DNA from: Phytophthora hibernalis
Taxonomy: Eukaryota > Oomycota > Peronosporomycetes > Peronosporales > Peronosporaceae
DNA length: 64,000 nt
Direction: 5' to 3'
Assembly: GCA_012656075.1 (NCBI GenBank)
Contig: JAAKBF010000403.1
Location: forward strand, 124,001 to 188,000
The notes under the pieces were generated by a model that saw only the letters and a program-made list of their open reading frames with translations, ran no database searches and was not told the origin of the DNA. Within the stretch, counting starts at the first letter, position 1. Each line of letters starts with the position of its first letter. The position numbers were made by a program, and so were the translations under genes. This document shows, piece after piece, positions 9,537 to 20,918 of this stretch.

Positions 9537-10025
9537 ATGCTACGCAACCTCATCTTACTCCTTGGTTGTCTTTGCCTGCTCAGTGACTCGGTACCTGCTT
9601 CAACGGAAAATCGCTTTCGACAGCTCAACGACTGTGCATTCGCGAGACGACGCATGCACGGCGGCAGCGCCATATCCGGTGCTTCATCGTCCGAGCAAAC
9701 ACGAAGACCGTCGAGCCTGCCGATCAAAGTGACGATGGAAAACTCACCGCGAGAAATTCAAAAGCCAAATCAGTTTTGGCGAGCACGTGAATGGCAAGTC
9801 GTTCAACTCGAAGCCATCGAAGGAAATACAACCTCACACTCAACTCAAAGCAAACCGGTCAGTGAAGCGCGAGCGACAAGCACCAGCACTGCTTCAAACT
9901 TCAAGCTTGAGATCCCAGTTGTGCAGGACGCTGTCCTGCATAGTGCTACTATTTACGACCACAGCCGCCGCCGCCCACGGCGATGCAGACAAAGCACCCG
10001 CGCGCGGTGCGCATTCATCTGTTGA
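9537..10025 (+). CDS. Candidate small secreted protein with an RxLR-like motif
   Basis: 162-residue ORF starting with a good signal peptide (MLRNLILLLGCLCLLSDSVPA, about 21 residues). The next residues read ENRFRQLND; RQLN at ~28-31 sits where oomycete RxLR effectors carry RxLR, but the fourth residue is Asn and no clear dEER follows (ARRR comes after). The remainder is Ser/Thr-rich, low in Cys and without recognisable folds; the last ~20 residues are Arg-rich. Coding support is only composition and the signal peptide, and no homologue was recognised. It could be a diverged effector, another secreted protein, or a chance ORF between the repeat protein and the peptidase. Confidence 0.4.
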   Translation: MLRNLILLLGCLCLLSDSVPASTENRFRQLNDCAFARRRMHGGSAISGASSSEQTRRPSSLPIKVTMENSPREIQKPNQFWRAREWQVVQLEAIEGNTTSHSTQSKPVSEARATSTSTASNFKLEIPVVQDAVLHSATIYDHSRRRPRRCRQSTRARCAFIC

Positions 10026-10278
10026 GTCAGTCTGTGCCTTGCCTGCGGCACTGAAAACGCATTGTTGAAGCTGAAGGTGATTAAAAGCACCGCCGACCCA
10101 CACTTTTGACCAGCTGCTGAAAACCTTCCACCTCCTATATCCACAACAGTCACCCCGATATTCGGTATTGCAGGCGCTATCGACTCTGACAGATTTCAAT
10201 GAAGTATCTTCCCGTTGTGACCTGAAATGGATGTCCCCGTTTTGGTAGTCAGCACCACAGCGCCCCTCATTTCAAGAT

Positions 10279-12708
10279 ATGGCGTCCGACAAGCAGAAGA
10301 ACGCGCTGGCTGTAGCCGCCTGCGTCGCGGCACTCGCGGGTCTGGGCCTGTGGGCGCACAACCAGCAGCAGCAGCGCACGCGCCTGTTGCGCAAGCAGCT
10401 CACGCATCTGCGCTTCGACCTGCGCGTGGAGGAGATCGAGGCCGAGACGCAGCGCATCTTGGCGCGGATGAAGCGCGTGGACGACGACGTGGCGGCGCTG
10501 GAGACGTCCGCCGTGACTTTTCGTAACTCGGCGCAGAAGCTCATCGACCTGGACCTCGAGATGCTCAGCCGCGTGACCAACGTGACGTTCCTGGGGCAGG
10601 TGGCGAGTGACAAGGCCACGCGTGACGCGTGCACCAAGGCGGACGAGGCCATCGAGGACTTCTCCGTGCAGCGCAGCATGCGCGCGGATGTGTACAAGGC
10701 CATCCACACGCTCTACAAGAGCGCGGAGTTTACGGTACGAAGAGAGAAGACGAGGTGATGGTCTGGAGCTGACGGGTGGGTTGTTGGTGTTGGTGTAGAA
10801 ACTGGATACGATCACGCAGCGTTACGTGCGCCGCCTTGTGAATGACTTTGAGCGCAACGGACTGCAGCTGCCGGAGCACCAACAGAAAGAGGTGCAGACC
10901 TGGAAGCAGAAACTGTCCAAGCTCGGCATTCAGTTCCAGCAGAACCTCTCGGAGGAGACGATCGAAGTCACGTTCAAGCACGACGAGCTCAAGGGACTCA
11001 GTGACGACTTCATCGCTGCTCTCGAGAAGGGCAGAGACGGCAAGTACAAGGTGAGACCCGTGAAACCTGCTGATTGTTTTTGGTCAGTGCTGACTTGTGT
11101 CTATAGATTGCCCTCTCGTACCCGACTGTGTTCCCGATCCTGAACACGTGCACGGTGGAGTCTACGCGGAAGGCCGTGGAGTATGCCTTCAACCGTCGCT
11201 GCATCTCCACGAACGTCGCGATTCTCGAAGAGATGCTGGAGATCCGCCACAAGGTGGCTCTGGCTCTTGGATACGAGAATCACGCTGCCTACGTCCTCGA
11301 GCAGAGGTAGGAATACTCATTTTGGCAGCTGTGGCGATGCACCATATTGACAACTTTGCTCCACGACAGAATGGCGGAAACTCCTGAAAAAGTGAAGACC
11401 TTCCTGAACGACTTGGACAACAAGCTCGTGCCGCTGGCCAAGAAGGACCTCGACGACTTGCTGAAGCTTAAGGAGGCGGACTGCGAACGCAATGAGTGGA
11501 AGTTTGACGGCAAGATCAACATGTGGGACTTCCGCTTTTACATGGACCAATTCGTCAAGAAGCACTGCTCCATCGACTCGGAGAAGCTTCGTGAGTACTT
11601 CCCTTGCGCACGTGACAACGGAGCTGCTGTCCATGTATCAGGAACTTCTGAGCCTGAAGTTCGTGGAGATCTCGCAGCCCCACGTGTGGCACAAGGATGT
11701 TCGCATGTTCGCTGTCTACGATGCTCGTCCCGGCAAGGTTGGAAACCTTGTTGGCCACTTCTACCTGGATTTGTTCCCCGCCAGGGCAAGTACGGGCATG
11801 CTGCTTGCTTCACACTGCAGCAGGGTTGCGCCAACTCTGAGGGTGTTCGTGAGGTACGTTTGTATCACAATGGCTATGCGTTGTCAAACAGCGCCTAACG
11901 TGTGTTCTTTCACAGTATCCTGCCGCCGCCATGGTGGCCAACTTCAACGCTCCAACGAAGTCGAAGCCGTCATTACTGGGACACCAGGAGGTCGTGACCT
12001 ACTTCCACGAGTTTGGTCACGTGATGCACTGCTTGTGCTCTGAAGTCGATATCCCTCGCTTCGCTGGCACACGCGTGGAGCGCGACTTCGTGGAGGCCCC
12101 GAGCCAGATGCTGGAGAACTGGTGCTGGGAAAAGGAGCCGCTGCAGCGTTTATCGTCGCACTACGCGACCGGCGAGGTGCGTCTATCTACCTCGGTCGTG
12201 GTTGTCCTGGTACCGGTAGCCTGACTTGGTTGTTGCTTTGCTGCTGTAGAAACTCTCGGACGACCTGATTGCTCGTCTGATCTCTACGAAGAACGCCAAC
12301 ACCGGTCTGCTGAACAAACGTCAGCTGCTCTTCGCCACGTTCGACCAGGCCATCCACTCGAAGCCCAAGTCGAACACGGCGCAGCTTCTCAAGCAGCTGC
12401 AGACGGAGATCATGCTCATCGACATGACGCCTGACACGAACTTCGCGGGCTCGTTCGGCCACTTGGCTGGTGGCTACGACGCGCAGTACTACGGCTACAT
12501 GTGGAGCGAGGTCTTCTCCATGGACATGTTCGTGTCTCGGTTCAAGAAGGAAGGGCTCATGAACCCCAAGACGGGACTGGCCTATCGCGAGCTCATTCTG
12601 GCGCGCGGCGGATCTGTGAACGCTAGCGTCATGCTCAAAGAGTTTCTGGGCCGTGAACCCAACCAGGACGCGTTCCTGCTCAGTAAGGGACTCAAGGTTG
12701 ATGCGTAG
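10279..12708 (+). CDS. M3 family metallopeptidase (thimet oligopeptidase-like)
   Basis: Six exons: 10279-10734, 10799-11050, 11107-11306, 11370-11853, 11916-12176, 12250-12708 (about 703 residues). It is a zinc oligopeptidase that cleaves short peptides. The active site reads VTYFHEFGHVMH (HExxH plus downstream Glu), followed by APSQMLENWCWE and late GGYDAQYYGYMWSEVFS, all typical of thimet oligopeptidase/neurolysin. The N-terminus has a hydrophobic stretch (ALAVAACVAALAGLGLWA), so it may be membrane anchored. Exon 4 has two compensating frame breaks: near 11600 (one base extra or two missing) and near 11777 (a C run one base short). Between them the shifted frame reads TTELLSMYQELLSLKFVE, clearly native sequence. 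The initiator-like CTCATTTCA lies at 10266-10274. Confidence 0.9.
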
Positions 12709-12903
12709 CTCTACCTGTTGTAGTTGAAGCCAGTATTACCACTTTACAGCTGTTTTTGCTGCTCGCTTTGATTGGGTAATGAGACTCCTCCTAATTCTCT
12801 GATTGGCTGGATGGTTTGTGTGCATATTGTGTACTGGTGTTTCATCCCAAGCGGCACACTACAATCCGCCACGTCTTCAGGACACCAAGGTCGAACTGAG
12901 ACA

Positions 12904-15273
12904 ATGGCGTTCGAGGCGGCCGTGGTGGGGCTCCCCGGCAACTCGTACGCGTTCACCAACTGCGTGTACGTGCACCTGGACGACTTCATGGCGCTCGTGA
13001 AGAAGACGCCCCGGGAGTCGTCACCAAGGAAGATCTGCGTGCGCACGGCCTCAACGTGTGGCTCAATCGCAAGTTCGTGATGGCTGCCAAGCCCCACAAG
13101 GAGATCCAACCAGGCTCCGTGGCTGTGGGCACCATGCAGCGCATGTGTGTGGGACTGCCACTTAATCAGGCCTGCGAGGTGTCGGTTTACGCGCCGTCCA
13201 GCGCCGCCCAGAGCGTACTTAGCACCGTCACATTCGAGATCCAGCAGGTTCTCACACGCGCACAGGGTAACGACCCGCGCGTGGTGGACTGCAGCATGCT
13301 CAAGGACGTCTTCGAGGCTGAGTACACGCACCAGGTCTTCTCCGTGGGGCAGCTCATGGCTGTGAGATGCGACGGTCTCCCCTGCGACTGCAGTGTATCA
13401 GCATCGACACGGTGGACGCAGACAAGAGCAGCTCCGACTCGTTCGCCCCGCGCGCGGGAGCTTACCTCCAGGGCGCCATCATCAACTTTGCCAAGGCCAA
13501 GGACGCCCCCATCCGCCTCACGAACCAGTCCAAGGGCCAGACGCGCACCGTGTTCAAGCCCGACTTCGACTTCACCAAGCTGGGCATCGGAGGCCTCGAC
13601 AAGGAGTTCAACGACATTTTCCGTCGCGCCTTCGCCTCGCGGCTCTTCCCCACGGACGTCATCCAGAAGCTCGGCATCCAGCACGTGCGCGGCATGCTGC
13701 TGTTCGACCGCCCGGATGCGGCAAGACGCTGATCGCCCGAAAGATCTCGCAGGCGCTGACGGCCAAGGAGCCCAAGGTGGTCAACGGACCGGAAATCCTC
13801 GACAAGTTTGTCGGTGAATCGGAGCGCAAGATCCGCGATCTCTTCTCCGACGCGCGCAAGGACCAGGAGGAGCTCGGAGAAGAGAGCGACGTGCACATCA
13901 TCATCTTTGACGAAATCGATGCGATCTGCAAGCAGCGTGGCTCGAGCCGCGACGGCACGGGTGTGGGTGACAGTGTGGTGAACCAGTTGCTGACACAGAT
14001 TGACGGTGTTGACAGCCTGAACAACGTTCTCGTGATCGGCATGACGAACCGAAAGGTGCGATTGTGCTTTGTTTGGTGTGGCTGTGGATGCGACGTTAAT
14101 GCTTACATTGATCGTTCGTGTCCTTGTTAGGATATGCTGGATGAAGCTCTGATGCGTCCGGGTCGTCTGGAGGTGCAGATTGAAATCAACCTGCCCGACG
14201 AAAAGGGTCGTGCCCAGATTCTCAAGATCCACACGGAGCGTGCTCGCGATAAAGGGGCCTTGCACCCGAAGGTTGCCGCCGACTTGGACAACTGCCTCGA
14301 CCCAACCAAGATCGTGAGCGAGGACCCTGACTACAAAAACCTGGTCCAGCGTACGAAGAACTTCTCCGGTGCCGAGATAGAAGGTCTGGTGCGAGCGGCC
14401 ACTGCACACGCCCTCTCACGCGGTACCGACGGGCGGACCATGCACGCGATTGCGAACTTCAACCCGGAGATCTCGATGGAGGACTTCGCCCTGGCGCTGG
14501 AGGAGGTGAAGCCCAAGTTCGGTGCCCCCAGTGATCAGTTGGCACTGTACTACAAGAACGGCCTGATCCCGTACGGCAAGACGTTTACGGATGTGCGCGA
14601 GGCCCTGACTCGTGTCATTGAGCAAGTCCGCTCGAACGACAAGACGCCGCTCATGTCGGTGCTGCTCCACGGCGAGCGCGGCACGGGAAAGACTGCGTTG
14701 GCCACGTACTGCTCTGTTGCGAGCGAATTCCCGCTCGTGCGTATGGTGAAGGCGTCGGAGCTCATCTCGCGCGCTGAGAGCGGCAAGTGCACGTACATTA
14801 ACACTGTGTTCGAGGAGGCGTACCGGTCGCCGCTCAGCATCATCATCCTGGACGACATCGAGCGCCTCATGGACTACGTCGGTCTGGGTCCTCGCTTCTC
14901 GAACCTGGTGCTGCAGGCGCTGATGGTGCTGGTGCGCAACCCGGTGCCCGTGGCGGGGCGCAAGCTCGTGGTCATCGGCGTCACGTCCAACATCGCCGCC
15001 ATGCAGGCCGTGGAGCTGAGCGACGTGTTCGACCTGTGCCTCGAGGTGCCGCAGCTCACGCACAAGAGCGAGCTGGACGCCGTGCTGACCCACACGGGAC
15101 TGCCCGTGGCGGACGACCAGAAGGACGAGGTGCTGACGCTGCTGTCGGACCGCCCCATCTCGGTCAAGAAACTGCTGCTGGTGACGGAGATGGCCAAGGA
15201 GGAGCTCAGTCGCACGGGCGAGAGCAACATAACGGCACAGCAGCTCATCGAGTGCGCCTACAGGTTCGTCTAA
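12904..15273 (+). CDS. NSF: NSF/Sec18, AAA ATPase of membrane fusion
   Basis: N-ethylmaleimide-sensitive factor; the hexameric ATPase that disassembles SNARE complexes with SNAP. Two exons, 12904-14055 and 14131-15273, about 765 residues, the normal length. The N-domain starts MAFEAAVVGLPGNSYAF. D1 has Walker B IIIFDEIDAIC and sensor GMTNRKDMLDEALMRPGR; D2 has LHGERGTGKTALA and IILDDIERLMDY. Three frame breaks occur in exon 1: ~13009-13015 (C4/G3 run), ~13379-13382 (C4 run) and ~13705, where the D1 Walker A reads through as FDRPD instead of FGPPG because one G is missing. Restoring one base in each gives a continuous NSF, so I read these as sequence errors rather than decay; exon 2 is intact. 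Confidence 0.92.
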
Positions 15274-15443
15274 CTGTAGCATTTGAAAAATAGTGGGTCG
15301 TCAATCAGAAACACGTTGAAGTTGGCTCATCTTACAAACTGCAAGTGTAAATCTTCTAATGAGGCTGTCTCCAGTATTTATCCCCTTTTCTCAACCAAAG
15401 TCTCACTTTAAGATTCGCCCCCCAAGCGACGCAGACGCAAACG

Positions 15444-16572
15444 ATGGGCAAGAAGTCCAAGTCCAAGACGCCCAAGACAACCGTCAAGACGCTGGACGGC
15501 GGGCCCGACCAGGAGCCGCCGGCCACGGACGAGCAGACCGCCACCAAGGAGCAGCACCGTCTTGCCAGCGAGAAGATCGACCAGCTGCTGGAGGCGCGGC
15601 CCGACGCCGAGGAGCTGGAGCAGCGCAACGTGCTGCCCACGGCGTCGCCCAACGTGGCGCCCACGCTGCAGGGCGTGCAGAAGCAGCTGCAGCGCAAGAT
15701 GAGCGCGGACGAGCTGGCCCACCGTCTGGAGACGCGGCCGGACGTGCAGGAGCTGCGCGATCTGGCCATCGTGCACGGCACCGAGGGCGTGGCACCCAGT
15801 CTGCAGGCCACGCAGGAGAAGCTGCAGCGCCAGCTGCACTCGGACAAGGTGCACCAGCAGCTCACCAAGCGCCCGTCCATCGAGGAGCTGCGCACCACGG
15901 GCGTGCTGGAGGCCAGCGCCGAGCTGGCGCCGAGTCTCACGGCCACGGCCAAGAAGCTGGAGCGGAACCTGGTGCAGAACCAGGTGTCGCACCTGCTTGA
16001 GTCGCGTCCTGAGAAGGACGAGCTCGTTTCGCACAACATCCTGGAAGGTACGGCTTTAGAACGCTGCAGGATGAGAGAGATGCTCGTGGTGACCATTTTC
16101 TTGTTGTGATGCAGGTCAGGATGCGGCCGTGGCGCCAGTACTGCAGGGAGCCAAACACCAGTTGGAGCGACAGCTAAAGGCGGACCAGATCGCACGCCAA
16201 TTGCGCCACAGACCGTCCGTGTCGGAGCTGGAGGAGAAGGGCATCATTGACGGTGAGACTGCCAGCCAGCGATCCGACTAAACAGCACGACTGATTCATG
16301 AGCTTTCTCGTTCTGCTAGAGGGGAGCTCGACAAGGACGCACTGACGAAGAAGCGGTCGCTGTCGCAACGTGCGCGCTACGCATTGGCGCTCAAGGCTGC
16401 AAGCCGCATTGCAGCAGACAAGTTGATCTCAGCGGAGGAGAAGACGCGTCTCAAGGATTTGATTTTGAGCGACGACGAGAAGGTCGTGGCTGCGCTCGAG
16501 TGCTACGAGTTGGATGAGGATATCGAAGAAATGCTGGATACATTGTACCGCGTTGCGAAGGTGTCGACGTGA
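15444..16572 (+). CDS. RPEL-repeat protein (putative actin-binding)
   Basis: Three exons: 15444-16047, 16115-16252, 16322-16572; 330 residues, phases consistent. Five RPEL-type repeats are visible: LLEARPDAEELEQRNVL, RLETRPDVQELRDLAIV, QLTKRPSIEELRTTGVL, LLESRPEKDELVSHNIL and QLRHRPSVSELEEKGII. In animals each RPEL motif binds one G-actin (MRTF, Phactr). Here the spacing is wider (~55 residues), with a second conserved block after each repeat (APTLQGVQKQLQR-like). The start is a Lys-rich segment and the C-terminus is a helical domain (RARYALALKAASRIAADK). No SAP, phosphatase-binding or transactivation segment is evident. Likely role: a G-actin sensor or buffer (inference). An initiator-like TCACTTTA lies at ~15403. 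No frame breaks. Confidence 0.85.
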
Positions 16573-16715
16573 GATTTTTACTTTTTCCATTGCAGTGCAG
16601 CCCAGGACCGGCGTGTTGTGTGCTGTGTGAACCTGCTCTCTCAATTATGAGTTGCAAATGATTCTTGAATAAACGATACTGCACGCACTCCGCAACACCA
16701 TTCTTGATTGTTTCG

Positions 16716-17880
16716 TTACGAGAATTGGGCGTCCATGAAGGCATCCACACCGCTGCGAATGGCACTGGAAAACACGCACCATCAGTACACAACAGACGAA
16801 GGATGACGAAGAAATGCTGTCCATACCTGATCTGCAGCAGTGAGTCCACCACGCCGAAGAAGCTGCGGTCTTCCAATGGAATGGACTGCGTGGCAGGCGG
16901 CTCCGGTGCTGCAGCCACGCCGAAAACAGCACAAGGTGTCCATTTATCGCGACGAATTCCTTTTGCAACTCCGCCGCGGCAGGAGATGCGTGTGGCAGCG
17001 GCTGCATCAACCAAACACAGCTCAAACTTCAGCTACAAATTGTGGAAGGCCACCACATTGCTACCTACATCCACCAGCGTGTAGCTCGAACGCGGGAAAC
17101 TCTCCTTGTCGCGCGTCCTACAACCCCAGAAATCGTTAACCACCGACGATAGTTCAAAACTTCACCACTAAGTATCGCTTACCAGCACTCTTCATCCTTG
17201 AGCAGTCCGTACAGCTCTAGTGCCGCTTGGTAGAAGGTCTTCTGTTGCTCCTTCGATGCCTGCAACAACCGAAAACGCTAAGAACACCCTCCTGCATTGC
17301 AACGTAAGCAAAGATCGTACCGCTTCGAAGTCCACCGTGAAGAACCAGCCCGGAAGCTCGGGACCATTCATGCCGATCGAGCTGGCGACGCCCGCCGTCT
17401 TTGGTTCGTCCGCCTTCTTGGGACTGGAAGACAGCAACAGCGTCTCCAGCAACGTGGTAAGTCTGCAACCAATTGCGACACATCAGTACGTGGCAACCAC
17501 AAACAACCAGCACCAAGCAACCCACTTGGAATCGGAGCTCGTGGTCTTGTGCAGTCGCTGGAACGTCGCGATGACGCCGCACTCGGTCTTGTGTGCAGGC
17601 CACGCCTTGAGTTGGCACTCGCGGTCACAGAACAGGGCCGCGTCACAATTGGCGCAACGCTACAGACAACCAGAGCGTGAGCGTTCCACAACACTACAGG
17701 TTGAGTTGGCACAGGTCGCACCTTGAGGCTGCCGACGTCTTCCAGCATCTGGCGGCAGCTCTGACACCCTGTGCCAATGCTCCAGACCTCCCCGCCGTGC
17801 TGCTTAAAGTGGTCTAGAAGCCGCATCTCGGCGGCGGAGCTCGCATCCTCACACACTTGGTCGTACGTCTTGTCCGACAT
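16716..17880 (-). CDS. MYND-type zinc finger protein
   Basis: Seven small exons: 17880-17722, 17659-17526, 17462-17321, 17259-17183, 17117-17065, 17001-16827, 16764-16716. They sum to 263 codons (262 residues) in phase throughout. A MYND finger spans exons 1-2: GCQSCRQML, then CANCDAALFCDRECQ and HKTEC (C-x2-C...C-x2-C...C-x3-C...H-x3-C). The last His/Cys pair and the Trp in KAWPAHK fit the family. MYND fingers are protein-protein interaction modules. Downstream regions are not recognised, though the last exon reads VDAFMDAQFS, a conserved-looking end. It could be a scaffold or regulatory protein. It is the most intron-rich small gene in the window. 51 bp separate its ATG from the stop of the upstream SET gene on the same strand. 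Confidence 0.82.
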
Positions 17881-17931
17881 GATGGTCGCCAATCAAATGG
17901 GCAAATACAAAATGCAAGTGATTTGACTAGT

Positions 17932-18801
17932 TTAACACGACGGAAGAGACCCTCGACACTCGGAAGCTCCGCAGTGACACGGCCGACCTCCTATTGTTTC
18001 ACTCGATCCTCCTCCGTAGTCGAACGTCAATTCCTCTCCAGCGTCGATGCGTCTACATGCGAAAAGCGCCAAGCGAGGGACGAACGAGTCCACGCGCACC
18101 GCCACCACCTCGAGGCAGGGCGAGCAGCTGTGGTTGAAAAACCGCGTCAAACTACCGCTGCTCGACGCGTCCACGTTGGTGCGCACGACGTCGAAGTGGA
18201 GGTCGGATGCACCTCGGAGAGCCACGTGTTCCCGTAGTGATAGCACGTAGTTGAGCTCCTCTTGATCGTAGCGCTCTCGGTAGCGACGTTGCATCTGGCT
18301 GGACGAAATGAGTTCACCCGTGTACTCGCCCACGTACGCACCCCGTTCAATCTGCTGCGCTGCTAAGGCGCCCCACCCTTTGCCTTTGCACTGGACGATG
18401 ACGACGTCAACTTGGCGACCACGAAGGACTCGTCGGCATCGGTCGTCGCGCTGCTTGGACAGGAGGTCCGGCGGCAGCGCGGCGAGAGCTGGCAGTTGGA
18501 CAGTTGTGGTGTAGACGAACGCCATCATCATTTCCATGACCGCACGCAGTTGGGAGTCAAAGTGTGGTGTCGATACTGGTAGCTGCATCGGAATAGGCAG
18601 CGCCTCCTTCCCGAGCGAAATGTCCCGCACTACAGCGTCGAGCCACCCGCGGAGCGTGTCGCGTGCTGATCTGCACACCCGCGCGAGCGTCAACGCCGAC
18701 TCGCCACCGAGGCATCTCCAGAGCTCCCGCGGCGGCGCGAAAATGACCTCGAGTGCAGTGGCAAACGACGCGGAGGAGCGACTCGACCGGAGCTTCTTCA
18801 T
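17932..18801 (-). CDS. SET-domain lysine methyltransferase with post-SET
   Basis: Single exon, 289 residues from the first ATG (18801). The SET domain fills the C-terminal half: GWGALAAQQIERGAYVGEYTG, then the cofactor/substrate motif FFNHSCSP, GEELTFDYGG, and a post-SET Cys cluster CHCGASECRG. These mark an active-looking S-adenosylmethionine-dependent lysine methyltransferase, probably of histones. The central tract VDVVIVQCKGKGWG enters SET directly with no pre-SET cysteines, so it resembles SET2/ASH1- or SUV-type cores without accessory fingers. The N-terminus (LWRCLGGESALTLARVCR) resembles an F-box helix pair. Small size and the possible F-box are unusual. No frame break. Confidence 0.85.
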   Translation of the reverse strand: MKKLRSSRSSASFATALEVIFAPPRELWRCLGGESALTLARVCRSARDTLRGWLDAVVRDISLGKEALPIPMQLPVSTPHFDSQLRAVMEMMMAFVYTTTVQLPALAALPPDLLSKQRDDRCRRVLRGRQVDVVIVQCKGKGWGALAAQQIERGAYVGEYTGELISSSQMQRRYRERYDQEELNYVLSLREHVALRGASDLHFDVVRTNVDASSSGSLTRFFNHSCSPCLEVVAVRVDSFVPRLALFACRRIDAGEELTFDYGGGSSETIGGRPCHCGASECRGSLPSC

Positions 18802-18911
18802 GTTCCTTGGCGACAGGAAACGCGTCTCTGGCACCGTACCCTGCCTTGATTGGCACCGAGATCGGAGACCGTGGTAACAAGACACGAAGGTGGTGTGGTT
18901 GCTGAATTATC

Positions 18912-19562
18912 TTAAATGTATATGCTACGTACTTGACTTGTACTTGGACTTATATAGTTAGTGGCGGAGGAAGCCCTCGACGAGGTGCGGATGGCCTGGC
19001 AGCCGTCGCAGTGGGGCTCCGTCTTGCTGCTGACGGCCATGTCCACGAAGGCGGCGCAGAAGCTCTTGAGCACCTTCTTGCGGCGCTCGACACCCGCGCT
19101 GAGTTTGACGTAGAGCCGTGGCTGCGAGAGCGAGTAGAGGATGAAGTGCATGTACTTGTTGCAGTATTTGCAGATGTGGCCGTCCTCGTGCTTGCGCTGC
19201 GCGTAGCTCCAAGCTTGGTAGCGGAAGTCGGCAAAATCGGAGAAGCGGTGCAGCACCTGGTAGTCAGGTTGCGACGCGCTGGCCGTGGAGTGTTGCGCGT
19301 CGGGATGCGCGACGTGTGGTGCAGCAGGAAGACGTCCAGGACGTAGTAGACGACGTCATGGCGGACGAGCGAGCGGTTGATCTCGACTCGGTCCACAGTC
19401 TCAAGGAACGAGTGGGGCTGCGGCCTGGGAGGACCGAGTGGGGGCGAGCGGCACGGGCGAAAGGCGTTGGAGCTGCTGCGTTGACATATGAAGTAAGGCT
19501 TTGGAGGCGAATTGGAGAGTGATCCGGTGGGCCGGCCCGGTTGTCCTTCGCTCTGTAGCCAT
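18912..19562 (-). CDS. PX-domain-like protein
   Basis: The frame reads HDVVYYVLDVFLLHH and, after a break, QVLHRFSDFADFRYQAW, which resembles the first strands and the basic/aromatic helix of a phosphoinositide-binding PX domain. Between them the G/C run at 19302-19304 appears one base short. The domain is interrupted by CKYCNKYMHFILYSL, giving a CxxC pair, and a later CDGCQAI, so a zinc-binding insertion is possible. It ends in a helical region (VLKSFCAAFVDMAVS). The start is uncertain: ATG 19562 begins MATERRTTG but is in another frame from the PX part, so a second error may lie at the N-terminus. The far C-terminus may also be shifted (an alternative stop lies near 18958). PX-like folds of this kind are abundant in oomycetes; function unknown. 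Confidence 0.6.
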
Positions 19563-19861
19563 TTCTCGCCGAGCTTCAACGGCGGGTCTTTATCACGTCA
19601 GACAAAACCGGGTGCAGTTCTGAAGTACGGAGCCGCGAAAGGTGATACGTACCCAGGAGTCTTGATAATTGATACTGTTGCTTGACTGTCAAGAGCAAAA
19701 TGGGACTCTTTTTATCGGACAATAATGCTACCTGTAATCAACCTGTTTGTGCAAAAGACAGCTTGCCAATCACCGCCTGAAGGATTGCCACGAGCTCACT
19801 TTTCCGCGGTTGATTGGCATGCTGGCACTGACAGCGACAGCGCGTCCTTGCTGTGGATTGT

Positions 19862-20918
19862 CTAGATCCTGGCATCGTCCGACAGTTTGGCAGCGGCGTC
19901 TTCGTCGATGAACCAGTAGACGACGCCGTCCGTGGGTTTGACGTTGGCGGCCGGGAGCGGCGGCGTGCGCTTCTCAATGCCGACCATGTGCGGAATCAGC
20001 TCGGCCTTGCCGGCACCAGTGGCGATGAACGCGACCTGCAGTGGCAAAATTCAGTCAGCAAACAAGTACATGTACATAGGTGAGCAGCGACGTACGTTGG
20101 CGGCGTTGTTCACGACCGGGTAAGTGAGCGTGATGCGCTGCGGAGGCGGCTTGGGCGAGTCTTCGATGGACGCCACAAACAGCGTCTTCTCCTCGAGCAG
20201 CGGGTGGCCCGGGAAGAGCGAGCACGTGTGGCCGTCCGGGCCCATTCCCAGCAAGATCAGGTCGAAACGAGGCAGCTGAATGCAGCAAGCAACAGTTAGT
20301 GACAGTGCAAATAGACAAGAGATCGAGACCGTACGTCGGTTCCCCAGACTTCAGCAAGCTTCTTGGTGTAGTCCACGGCCATAGCTTCCGGAGTGAGCGA
20401 GGGTCAATGGTGTAGATCTGGCTGGCCGGTACGGGGATCTACAAAGCATAGAGTGCAGTGTGAGTTGACTGCAACAAGCAGAGGTGTACAGTGTCACGTA
20501 CAAAGTCGAAGAGCGCCGCCTTGCAGGCCTTGTAGTTGCTGTCGTCGTGGTCCAATGGCACGCAGCGCTCGTCGGCAAAGTAGACGAACCACTTGGAGAA
20601 GTCCACGTCGCCGTTGATGGCCTGCAGGCCCTTGTTCAGAATCTACAGCAACACAATTCAGTCAGAGATCAGAAGATCGGCAGGGTTGAGTATGGTGGCT
20701 GTGTCACCTGGGTAGAGAGCCACCCGAGAGCGCCACAGCGAAGCGGCCGTGTGTGGCGATGGACTGCTGGCTCAGCTCGAAGATGAACTGGCCAACGGCG
20801 GCGCCGACCTCGTCGGGGAGCTGGACACACGGAGCACCATCGTCTGCGCAAGAGGACGAGAGATCAAAAATGCCATGACAAGCATTGCTAAACCAAGCAC
20901 CACATGAATCTGTGACAT
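19862..20918 (-). CDS. PGL: 6-phosphogluconolactonase
   Basis: Hydrolyses 6-phosphogluconolactone in the oxidative pentose phosphate pathway. Six exons: 20918-20894, 20843-20708, 20642-20502, 20438-20335, 20275-20096, 20035-19862. The first encodes only ~8 residues. Family motifs: FAVALSGGSLP near the N-terminus, WFVYFADERCVP, and LLGMGPDGHTCSLFPGHP with the catalytic region. Two C runs are one base short, at 20710-20712 (end of exon 2) and 20401-20403 (exon 4); adding one base in each gives 254 codons, the normal length for a stand-alone bacterial-type enzyme. Cytosolic; no presequence seen. It is divergent from RNase T2, 116 bp away. Confidence 0.9.

Noticed and set aside
12904..14055. NSF as a pseudogene
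   Set aside because: Three breaks, each fixed by one base at a run, and the second exon and motifs are intact; consensus error is simpler.
13393..14130. Long plus-strand ORF within NSF
   Set aside because: Its first part is His/Arg/Gln-rich out-of-frame sequence; the true NSF frame switches into it only after a missing base.
14416..15282. 288-residue minus-strand ORF
   Set aside because: Antisense shadow of NSF D2, with Arg/His/Leu bias typical of a shadow frame.
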